From assembly GCF_014639535.1 (NCBI RefSeq), contig NZ_BMGA01000006.1, positions 186,001 to 250,000 on the forward strand: a DNA stretch of 64,000 bases, read 5' to 3'. Source of the stretch: Flavobacterium palustre. Lineage in GTDB: Bacteria > Bacteroidota > Bacteroidia > Flavobacteriales > Flavobacteriaceae. The position numbers and the translations under genes were made by a program. This document shows, one piece after another, positions 16,286 through 24,188 of the stretch; the stretch's first letter is position 1; every line of letters begins with the position of its first letter. Under the pieces are notes generated by a model that was not told the origin of the DNA, did not search any database, and worked only from the letters and a program-made list of their open reading frames with translations.

Positions 16286-16444
16286 TTATTTTGTTATTCT
16301 AAACCAGTCAAAATCGGCATAGTCACCTATTCTGACCTTCGGTTCACTTATGATAATAATTCTGTTTTGGTTAAAATTCGTAGGCTCCTTAGTTGTCCCA
16401 TAAGGCTCAACGTTAAAATTGACACTAACTTGACCAAAACTGAA
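16286..16444 (-). pseudogene. Remnant of a GH43-type gene C-terminus
   Basis: The - strand encodes about 52 open codons ending in ISEPKVRIGDYADFDWFRITK and a stop. This closely matches the end of the intact GH43 at 17910-19565 (ISQPNVRMGGYADFDWFRITK). DNA similarity is strong over about 60 bases (16289-16350 against 17913-17974), then fades. The frame is closed upstream by a stop codon and has no start. It is best read as the tail of a duplicated or deleted GH43 gene left in the 198-base gap between GH97 and the beta-helix gene. Confidence 0.7.
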
Positions 16445-16473
16445 TTAATAACCCATTCAATATTAATATCCAC

Positions 16474-17898
16474 CTACCATTTACCTCTTCCACTCATCAT
16501 TTTTACCTCACTATTTTTTAACTCTGGAGATATTGATTTTATATCAAGGTTTTTCGCTTCATCGTTTTTGATAATCAGTTTATTTTCTAATTCATTAATT
16601 AACATGATATTTTCAGCTTCCATAGGTCGAATGGCAGAACTCATTTCTGCATGAGCCGGCATTCCAAATCCCAGCATAATAGGTAAGGCTGGTGTACTTA
16701 TTTTTGAATCATTAGTATAAAGCCTTATACGATGATTTTTACCTGCAATAGTTGCAATAGTATGTACTAAAGATTTAGGCATAGAAGGTATTAGTTCTAA
16801 TTCGACATCAGTGCCTATGGTATTTTCACGAAGATATAGCAGTGGTCCGTATTGAATATCACCTCTGCAATTTCGCACAAGTACATTTGATCCCAGTAAA
16901 AAAGCACGTTCTGTACCAATGGCCTGACATCCTTGAAGTTCTGTACGATTTACAGCATCATTAGTACCTCCAATTTCGAAACCTGAACGCGTGTTTTTTG
17001 CAATACAATTACGAAGTGTCACTTTACCAACCCCTCCATAGGTACGAAAACCATCCTCGCTCAATGATTTTGTATATCCAGGACTTATCAAATAATATCC
17101 ATCACGGTTTTCATACACGCTGCGGTAATTTAACTTTTCTGCAAGCCCCCCTTTTTCAGCTAAAATATCGTCTGTGGTTCGCATTGCCCCCTCAGCATAA
17201 CAATCCTCCAAGACAATATCTCTTGTATCATGACCTTGGGTTTGAATGTAAAAACAATGCCCAAATGCACGGCTAAATACTTTACATCGCCTTAAAATAT
17301 TGTTTTGACCGGCAACCATTATACCGCTTTGTTTTTGAAGTGTAGTCAGCACTGGCCCTCCTTTTCCAAACAAATCACCATAACCATAGGTAGAACCACT
17401 TACATACAACATAACGTCTTCTAATACCGTATTGTTACCAAAAACAGAGAGAATATTACCGTTACTACCTATATCAGGAGATCCGGTATTTTTTATTGTC
17501 AATCCTTTTAAAGTATTACCGTTCCCATCAATAAAAAGGCAGCGCATATAACCATAAGGCAATTCTTTGTATAATTTAGTATCAATTTCTATTGTAACTC
17601 CTGTAAAGTCAAATGTATTATTGTTTCCACTAAATCTTAAAAACCAGCGAGGCGGACGCTTTTGCTGCTCTGTTTGTACAGGTAGCTCTGTTAATAATTT
17701 AGCAATCCGGTCACTATTCAAAAAATCGGCTAAATCATAGACTCCGGGTTTCATACGAATTTGTTGTCCATTTTTAGACGCAAGCTGTACCAAAGCTTCG
17801 AGAGTTTCAATTTCTTTAATTCTATTCTTTGCCTGAACAGTAATCAAAGTAGAAAAAAACAACAAAACACATAAAACATCAATTCTTTTTATTTTCAT
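16474..17898 (-). CDS. Secreted right-handed parallel beta-helix protein of unknown specificity
   Basis: A 474-residue protein with a signal peptide (cleavage near TVQAK). After an N-terminal segment (LEALVQLASKNGQQIRMKPGVYDL, typical of pectate-lyase-like folds), repeated short beta-strand rungs follow: NNTFDFTGVTIEI, GNTLKGLTIKNTG, NNTVLEDVMLYV, NNILRRCKVFSRA, RDIVLEDCYAEGA, GKVTLRNCIAKNT. This is a right-handed beta-helix, the fold of PL1, PL6 and GH28 enzymes. A conserved-looking FGHCFYIQTQGHDTRD lies near residue 215. I cannot place it in a defined family. Its operon (lyase, GH28-like, GH43, GH97) suggests a lyase or hydrolase on the same glycan. Confidence 0.6.
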   Translation of the reverse strand: MKIKRIDVLCVLLFFSTLITVQAKNRIKEIETLEALVQLASKNGQQIRMKPGVYDLADFLNSDRIAKLLTELPVQTEQQKRPPRWFLRFSGNNNTFDFTGVTIEIDTKLYKELPYGYMRCLFIDGNGNTLKGLTIKNTGSPDIGSNGNILSVFGNNTVLEDVMLYVSGSTYGYGDLFGKGGPVLTTLQKQSGIMVAGQNNILRRCKVFSRAFGHCFYIQTQGHDTRDIVLEDCYAEGAMRTTDDILAEKGGLAEKLNYRSVYENRDGYYLISPGYTKSLSEDGFRTYGGVGKVTLRNCIAKNTRSGFEIGGTNDAVNRTELQGCQAIGTERAFLLGSNVLVRNCRGDIQYGPLLYLRENTIGTDVELELIPSMPKSLVHTIATIAGKNHRIRLYTNDSKISTPALPIMLGFGMPAHAEMSSAIRPMEAENIMLINELENKLIIKNDEAKNLDIKSISPELKNSEVKMMSGRGKW

Positions 17899-17909
17899 TA
17901 CTCCAATTT

Positions 17910-19565
17910 TTATTTTGTTATTCTAAACCAGTCGAAATCGGCATAGCCTCCCATTCGTACATTCGGTTGACTTATGGCAAAAACTCCAATTTTGGCAGAA
18001 ATCCATAAATCTTTTTCAGCTATAGCTTCTTGCCCAATGAAAATAAAATCAATTCCATTTTCACTATAACTAAACCTACAGGCAGCATTGGGAGCTGAAA
18101 TTTTCATTCGCAATTGCACTTCGTTCGATACCAAAGGCTTCTCTTCAATTATTTTTTCCAATGTCCCTTCATTGGCATTGATACAACTGATTTGCTGCAC
18201 CCAATATTTCCCATCATGATAGGCAATTGCAGCATAAGCATACGATTTCCCCATTAACAACAAGCCTGCTTTTTTACCTGGCGTATCCCATTCTGTAGTC
18301 AATTTCACTTTGGTTGTTGCTGTAAAATTAGGTGCTGGTAATTTTTGCAATAAAAGATTGGGCACATTCCAAAGGTTGGGTTCCTCCTTCTGGCTTATTG
18401 TAAAAAGTCTCAAATAATCTGTTCCCGGAATTTGAGCACTCCATTTTACCGAACTATTAGCATACCATTGCCATTGTAAACTAGGCTTCCCATTACTAAA
18501 TTCATCACTTTCAACAGGATGCATAATTGGTAAACTATTGTCGTTTACTGGTTTCACCCCAGAAAGTATCGGTTCTCCTACGTCATTTCCATCAAAATCT
18601 TTTCCGATTAAAGGCCAATTATCTTTCCATTGCATCGGTTGCAAATGCAATACGCGCCCATAGACTCCCTGATCCTGAAAATGCAAGAACCAAGAATTAT
18701 TATCAGGAGTCGTAACCCAAGCTCCTTGATGTGGTCCATTTATTTTTGTACTTCCTTGCTCCAACACTATTTTATCTTCATAAGGCCCATAAATATTTTT
18801 GGAACGCATCGCGACCTGCCAACCTGTCTCTACTCCTCCTGCCGGAGCAAAAATATAATAATAGCCGTCTTTTTTATACAATTTAGGCCCTTCCATAGTG
18901 TGATGATGGTCGTGTCCATCAAAAACGTTTTGCCCTTCATCCAGTACTTTTGTTCCTTCGGGATTCATTTTATTGATGGTCAGTACACTGTTTATACCAG
19001 CACGACTTCCTGCCCAGGCATGAACCAAATAGGTGTTTTCTCCTTCCCAAAGCGGACAGGGATCTATGATTCCTTTTCCTGCCATTACTAAAACTGGTGC
19101 TGACCACTTGCCATAAATATTTTTGGTTTTAACCATATAGACACCAAAATCAGGATCTCCCCAATAGATATAAAATTCACCTTTATGGTAACGAATTGCA
19201 GGAGCCCAAACGCCTTTACTATGTTGAGGAATATTAAAAACTGCTTCAGGAATTTGTTGCTCCAAAGCATAGTTGACAATCTGCCAATTCACCAAATCCT
19301 TAGAATGCAAAATGGGCAAACCCGGAATACAGTTAAAACTACTGGCCGTCATATAATAATCCTTCCCTACCCGAATTACATCCGGATCGGAATAATCGGC
19401 ATACAAAATTGGATTGGTGTACGTACCATCACCCCTATCAGATTGCCAAACTTGCGAAGTATAATTGCCTTCCTGTACCTGCGATTCGGTTTTTTTAACC
19501 AATGTACAGGCACCAAAAGACAAGCCTAACACTAATATATATGTATATTTATTTTTAAAAATCAT
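17910..19565 (-). CDS. GH43 glycosidase lipoprotein (beta-xylosidase/alpha-L-arabinofuranosidase type)
   Basis: A 551-residue lipoprotein (lipobox LSFGAC, no acidic export signal, so probably periplasmic). The five-bladed propeller contains the GH43 triad: base Asp in ADYSDPDVIRVG near residue 60, modulating Asp in GIIDPCPLWEG, and acid Glu in TMEGPKLYKK. The C-terminal region (about 345-551) is the GH43-associated beta-sandwich ending in YADFDWFRITK. Family members release xylose or arabinose from side chains. Gaps of 11 and 27 bases to its neighbours place it inside the operon. A decayed copy of its 3' end lies at 16286-16444. Confidence 0.85.
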   Translation of the reverse strand: MIFKNKYTYILVLGLSFGACTLVKKTESQVQEGNYTSQVWQSDRGDGTYTNPILYADYSDPDVIRVGKDYYMTASSFNCIPGLPILHSKDLVNWQIVNYALEQQIPEAVFNIPQHSKGVWAPAIRYHKGEFYIYWGDPDFGVYMVKTKNIYGKWSAPVLVMAGKGIIDPCPLWEGENTYLVHAWAGSRAGINSVLTINKMNPEGTKVLDEGQNVFDGHDHHHTMEGPKLYKKDGYYYIFAPAGGVETGWQVAMRSKNIYGPYEDKIVLEQGSTKINGPHQGAWVTTPDNNSWFLHFQDQGVYGRVLHLQPMQWKDNWPLIGKDFDGNDVGEPILSGVKPVNDNSLPIMHPVESDEFSNGKPSLQWQWYANSSVKWSAQIPGTDYLRLFTISQKEEPNLWNVPNLLLQKLPAPNFTATTKVKLTTEWDTPGKKAGLLLMGKSYAYAAIAYHDGKYWVQQISCINANEGTLEKIIEEKPLVSNEVQLRMKISAPNAACRFSYSENGIDFIFIGQEAIAEKDLWISAKIGVFAISQPNVRMGGYADFDWFRITK

Positions 19566-19592
19566 TCTCTTAATTTCTTTCGAATTCCTCCC

Positions 19593-20795
19593 TTATTTTA
19601 TTACCTTAACTTCTAAAGGATTAGCTATAATTTTTGCTTGTTTATCAAGCATTTCATCCCAGTCCATAACATCTCTAATCTGTTTACTTCCTGTCCAGGC
19701 AAAACCAGCATAATAAGTTATTTTGTTATCTGGATTAGTTAATATTAATAAATTACTTTGATCGGCTGTTTTGGAATCATGAACAAAAGCAGTATCAATC
19801 AATTTAGGACTTAAAATAATCCCTTCTCCTACAAAAGCACTATCAATAGGTTCCCAATGACGAAACCATCCCTTAGGTTTGTTGATATTCACTTCTCCTT
19901 TTTTATCATGAAGCGTAATTCCAACGGTATAATTAGGGATCCTTTTATTTGAACGATAACTAATTTCAAATTTTGAAAAATTGGAATCCAAATCCAGTGA
20001 AATTCTTTTTACTTCCTGAACACCGTAACTACTCCACGGCGCATAAGTCAATTCAAAAACAGTTCTCAAAGGTCCGGTAGCAATGGTTTTGTAACTCACA
20101 TAATTTTTAGATACCTGTAAACTATCTTTTTCCCAAAGTCCTGTACCACCTGTACCACGACTGGCACCTACATGGTAAGGGTCATAACCTTCACCATGCT
20201 CAATATGGTAATATCCCGGATTGGCTACGTTCTTTTTGTACCAACTATCAATAATGGAATAATCTACTTTTTTTAACCATAAGTCGATTCCACTGGAAAG
20301 TGTACCTCCTTCTTTGCCCTGCTCTACTAATTGCTGTGCGACAGGACCATAAGCTCTGAATGCCACCTTATTATTTTCCCAGGCATAATCGTCAATTCGT
20401 TCCGGTACAAAACGCGAATAGGTTTTCGCCTTTGGCTCAGCTACGGCTACAGTATCTATTAAAACAACATATTTGGACGTTGCATTTGCGACTACATTAG
20501 CCTGAAAAAGCAACTCATCACCTAATCCATCTCCATCATTATCAACCCATTGCGTTACTAAATATTGATCAGCTCCCTGCTCTTTGATACGAATGTTTTT
20601 TTGGTCGTTTTTATCTAAAAGGGCTTGCAATTTATTACGTTGCAGGCTAATAATTTCATTACGGCTAAACCCCAATGTATTTTTTATTTCAATATTAATT
20701 TCTTCACGTTTATCCGTTTTTGTACAGGCTGTTAACGACATCAAATGGAAGAAACTTATTGCCAGTAGGCTACTTTTAAAATACTTGTATTTCAT
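19593..20795 (-). CDS. DUF4861 family lipoprotein
   Basis: I choose the ATG at 20795 (400 residues, MKYKYFKSSLLAIS...). The upstream ATG at 20837 would overlap the preceding gene and push the signal sequence inward. A lipobox (MSLTAC) follows. The remainder matches the DUF4861 family, which is found almost only in Bacteroidota glycan loci. Visible features are VDNDGDGLGDELLFQ near residue 70, FRAYGPVAQ near 135, HIEHGEGYDPYHVGASRGTGG near 195, and GWFRHWEP near 305. The fold resembles a large beta-sandwich. Catalysis on an acidic oligosaccharide is plausible, but I know no settled function. Confidence 0.65.
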   Translation of the reverse strand: MKYKYFKSSLLAISFFHLMSLTACTKTDKREEINIEIKNTLGFSRNEIISLQRNKLQALLDKNDQKNIRIKEQGADQYLVTQWVDNDGDGLGDELLFQANVVANATSKYVVLIDTVAVAEPKAKTYSRFVPERIDDYAWENNKVAFRAYGPVAQQLVEQGKEGGTLSSGIDLWLKKVDYSIIDSWYKKNVANPGYYHIEHGEGYDPYHVGASRGTGGTGLWEKDSLQVSKNYVSYKTIATGPLRTVFELTYAPWSSYGVQEVKRISLDLDSNFSKFEISYRSNKRIPNYTVGITLHDKKGEVNINKPKGWFRHWEPIDSAFVGEGIILSPKLIDTAFVHDSKTADQSNLLILTNPDNKITYYAGFAWTGSKQIRDVMDWDEMLDKQAKIIANPLEVKVIK

Positions 20796-20805
20796 AATAT
20801 TTATT

Positions 20806-22248
20806 TTAATTCGTTTTAAAAGTGATTCCTTCCACATGTTCCCCTACAAAAAAGTTAGCCATATCAGAAGTTTTATACCACTTTGGTTTTCCTTGCATAT
20901 CATCAGAAATTAAAACACCGTTTATTTTTAGATTTTCAAAACTGATATTTTTAATTTTTCTGTTTTCGTTATAACCGGCAATTATAGAAGTATTTGCATT
21001 CTTTCCCTTGTATTCAATATTGCGAAACACTACATTTTCTATTCCTAAACCGGGTGCTGTACAATACTTGGCGTTATAAAACACTCTTATATTCAGTAAT
21101 TGTCCTTCTCTGAAATCTTCTACTCTGATATTCTCAAAAAGCACGTTTTTAGCCAGATTATTATCCCCAACATTGATACTCATGCAACCCTGATAATCAA
21201 GTTGCTTTTCTTTTTGATCCAAAATATCAATATTTTGATAGTTTAGATTTTCCAGCACATCCGGTTTTTCACTATTGCCATGTGTCCCGATTAAAATGGG
21301 ATGTCCCACATCGGCCCAAAGGGTAGCATTTTTCATGGTTATATTTGTAGCCCCTCCTTTAAATTCTTTTCGTGTACCGTAAACAGTAGTGCAATCGTCT
21401 GAAGAACGGATGAACACTCCGTCAAACAAGACATTGCTAGCTGCCATTATATTCATTCCATCTCCCCATCCAAAAAAACTTATAGTTTTTACATTTTGAA
21501 TAGTTACCTGATCCGATTCACCTGTGAAGCATTGGGAAGCGAAAACATCCTGAATCGTTACATTTTTCGAAAATGCTACTTTAATACCCAATCTAACTTC
21601 CTGATCAACTATTCCTCTTCCACAAATCTTAACATTTTCGACATTGTCAATTACTATTTGCCCTTTTAATACTGCTCCTCCAGCCAAGTAAACTGTTTTA
21701 TTAGAAGGTACTATCAATTTTTGATTAGGAATCTCGTGAATTCCGGGACCGAAATAAATTACATTTTTACCTTTAGGATTAGGTAGATTTTTTTCAATTG
21801 GATTAGCAAACAAATGCAGATTATGAAAAATATCATCATTGATTTCTACCGATAGATTCGCAGGATTTGTTAAAGTAAAATACAAGATATTTTTCTCGAT
21901 TTGAGTCTTAATTCCTTTCGATAGCGGACGAACTCTTGCTGAATTGATGTTTCCTTTATTTGAAGTCACAGCTACTTCAACCGTTCCTGAAAAATCAAAA
22001 GATGCCATCGAAGCATTTTGCACCGAATGACCTGTACCAATGACCTGATCTACTTTTACATTGTATTCAAATAACTCTTTCCAATCGCCTCCCGGTTTTC
22101 GAACCTTTACAGAAAAGTCATTATTATGCATTGTTTTTATAATGTCAACAGAAGGATTATAAACTACTACGCTGTCTTTGCTAACTGCAAAAACATTAAA
22201 AACCAAAAGACAAAATACTATTGAGATATATCCTTTCTTAAATATCAT
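20806..22248 (-). CDS. GH28-like beta-helix glycosidase, paralogue A
   Basis: A 480-residue secreted protein (signal ending near NVFAVS). An N-terminal beta-sandwich (about 25-155) is followed by a right-handed beta-helix from VIYFGPGIHEIP. Active-site-like residues are WGDGMNIMA near residue 262, RSSDDCTTVYG near 280 and GHPILIGTHG near 312. The paired Asp and the G-H-x motif recall GH28 polygalacturonases, but the canonical NTD and RIK motifs are absent. The N-terminal domain plus helix also recalls GH49. It is a clear paralogue of the protein at 32174-33583. Start and stop overlap its neighbours, so expression is coupled with the lyase and esterase genes. Confidence 0.7.
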   Translation of the reverse strand: MIFKKGYISIVFCLLVFNVFAVSKDSVVVYNPSVDIIKTMHNNDFSVKVRKPGGDWKELFEYNVKVDQVIGTGHSVQNASMASFDFSGTVEVAVTSNKGNINSARVRPLSKGIKTQIEKNILYFTLTNPANLSVEINDDIFHNLHLFANPIEKNLPNPKGKNVIYFGPGIHEIPNQKLIVPSNKTVYLAGGAVLKGQIVIDNVENVKICGRGIVDQEVRLGIKVAFSKNVTIQDVFASQCFTGESDQVTIQNVKTISFFGWGDGMNIMAASNVLFDGVFIRSSDDCTTVYGTRKEFKGGATNITMKNATLWADVGHPILIGTHGNSEKPDVLENLNYQNIDILDQKEKQLDYQGCMSINVGDNNLAKNVLFENIRVEDFREGQLLNIRVFYNAKYCTAPGLGIENVVFRNIEYKGKNANTSIIAGYNENRKIKNISFENLKINGVLISDDMQGKPKWYKTSDMANFFVGEHVEGITFKTN

Positions 22249-24188
22249 TTTCTACTATTTTTTAAAAATTCAAATACTAATCGATTAAAATCAATTGGGT
22301 TTTCCAGATTACTCACATGACCTGCATTAGGTACAATTACTTGTTTGGCAGCAGGCACACATTCTAACAACTTATTGCGATTATTTTTATCTGCTTCACC
22401 CGTTAAAACCATCACCGGCACTGTTATTTTTTGTCCCTTTAACAAAGGAATCACATCATTACCTAATACTAATCGAGGCTCAGCATGCAATGGTTGCCAC
22501 TGATCCCATTTGTAGATCATATCCCAAACAGACCTTCTTATTGTTTCTAAATCAGTACCGCCTTTACGCATCAAAGCATTTAACCATTCCCATTTTTGAT
22601 TCATGGTTCCTGCTTTTTTGATTTTTTCGATTTCTGCCCTTCGAATAGCTAATTGTTCTTTCGTCCAGGGTTGAGAAGGACCGGGAACCGGAAAAATATC
22701 ACCACTAGCCATTGTAGCTGACAAAAGTCGGTCTTGATGCATAGCCAAAAAATCTGTTGCTATAAATCCTCCCATAGAAAGTCCCACTAAATGGGCTTTT
22801 CTAATTTTCAGTTCATCCATTATTTTCAAAAGGTCTTCGGCATGTAAAAAAGATTCTCCTTCTTTTGGCATATCCGAATAACCATACCCCCTACAATCGT
22901 ATCGAATGACTCTGTACTTTTTGGCAAATTCAAAAAACTGAGGATCCCACTCACTATGGTCAAATGAATGACCGTGAATAAATATCAATGGTTCCCCTTT
23001 TCCTAATTCTTCATAATACAATTTCGCATTTCCCACATCAACAAAAGCTGTTTTTACCTCTTTGGGTAAGGCAGCATTTTTATACGCATCCCGAACTATA
23101 ATGGGTAAAACGGGACTATTATAAAAGGAGGAGAAACCTTCTTTATTGGCTTTTGCCACATTTACGTGAGTCAGGAAAAAACCATAGGTATTTGTAGTTT
23201 TATCTATCCAAGGGTAAGCTCCCGCCCAACTGGGACTACTAATTAAAACTACATTGCCTTTAGCATCCAACTCTTCTCTCCATTCTCCTAAGCCATAAAT
23301 CCCATTATGCTTTTCAGCCCGTACTCTTTCCACATATTCGTGATTGGCAACTTTTGCATCTCTTATTTGATTAGACTGCATCTCTGCAACAGATGCCGCA
23401 CTTAAAATTGATTTACCTTTATAAATCCCATCATGACTGATCATCTCTAAAAAGTGAGCATAATCGTGTAGCGTACTTTTTGCTCCTCCTCCCAGCATTG
23501 GGCTATGACCTCCACTATCATCCACAGGAACAAAATGAGTATTCTTCATTTCTAATGGAACTGCAATATTCTCCTGAAAAATAACTTCAAAATCTTTACC
23601 AGTAGCCAATTCAGCCATTCTGCCCGCTAGCTGCATCGCCAATCCTCCATAATGAAAAGCACTTCCCGGCTCAGTATCAGCGGGTAAATTAACAATGTGT
23701 TTTACCGACTCTTCTAATGTTTGGTAATTATCAGTGACCGAATCTTTGGGTTGATAATCCGGAAAACCGGAAGTATGTGAAAAAAGCTGTCTCAAAGTAG
23801 CTTCTCCTTTAACATCTTTAAATTCAGGCAACCATTTGTTCACCTTATCATCCCAGGAAAGATTGGTCTTTTCGACCACCGAAGCTATTGTTGCTGCAGC
23901 CAGCCATTTTCCGGCAGAGGCAATGAATACCTGAGTACCCTTATTATAATTCCCAAAGATTTTTTCATAAATAACCTTGTCATTTTGAGAAACTAAAATC
24001 GATGCCCCTGCATAATAGCTGCTGTCTACCCAGGTTTGAATTTTATGTTCTATTGCTGAGAAATTATAATCTCTATGCTTTATTTGCTGATGGGTTTGTC
24101 CGAATAAATTACTGCAAGCTGTTAGCAAAATAATAAAAATTGCAACATCATAAACTTTAACAAAAATTTGATCCAACGCTTTCATCAT
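22245..24188 (-). CDS. Fusion of a serine beta-lactamase-like esterase and an alpha/beta hydrolase
   Basis: A 647-residue protein with an N-terminal hydrophobic segment (possible lipobox LLTAC). Residues about 45-380 are a class C beta-lactamase/EstB-type domain: nucleophile motif SAGK near residue 92, tyrosine motif FHYGG near 180, and LHDYAHFLEM near 240. Residues about 390-647 are a complete alpha/beta hydrolase: IFIHGHSFDHSEW, YDCRGYGYSD, nucleophile GLSMGG near 470, Asp in LTGEADKNN and His in PNAGHVSN. Both halves look intact. Two esterase domains in one chain suggest removal of two ester decorations from a glycan. Overlaps of 4 bases with both neighbours. Confidence 0.8.
   Translation of the reverse strand: MMKALDQIFVKVYDVAIFIILLTACSNLFGQTHQQIKHRDYNFSAIEHKIQTWVDSSYYAGASILVSQNDKVIYEKIFGNYNKGTQVFIASAGKWLAAATIASVVEKTNLSWDDKVNKWLPEFKDVKGEATLRQLFSHTSGFPDYQPKDSVTDNYQTLEESVKHIVNLPADTEPGSAFHYGGLAMQLAGRMAELATGKDFEVIFQENIAVPLEMKNTHFVPVDDSGGHSPMLGGGAKSTLHDYAHFLEMISHDGIYKGKSILSAASVAEMQSNQIRDAKVANHEYVERVRAEKHNGIYGLGEWREELDAKGNVVLISSPSWAGAYPWIDKTTNTYGFFLTHVNVAKANKEGFSSFYNSPVLPIIVRDAYKNAALPKEVKTAFVDVGNAKLYYEELGKGEPLIFIHGHSFDHSEWDPQFFEFAKKYRVIRYDCRGYGYSDMPKEGESFLHAEDLLKIMDELKIRKAHLVGLSMGGFIATDFLAMHQDRLLSATMASGDIFPVPGPSQPWTKEQLAIRRAEIEKIKKAGTMNQKWEWLNALMRKGGTDLETIRRSVWDMIYKWDQWQPLHAEPRLVLGNDVIPLLKGQKITVPVMVLTGEADKNNRNKLLECVPAAKQVIVPNAGHVSNLENPIDFNRLVFEFLKNSRK

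Noticed and set aside
16441-16490. AATAACCCATTCAATATTAATATCCACC as a fifth operator copy
   Set aside because: It resembles the element but has the wrong half-site spacing and no -7 element at 21 bases.
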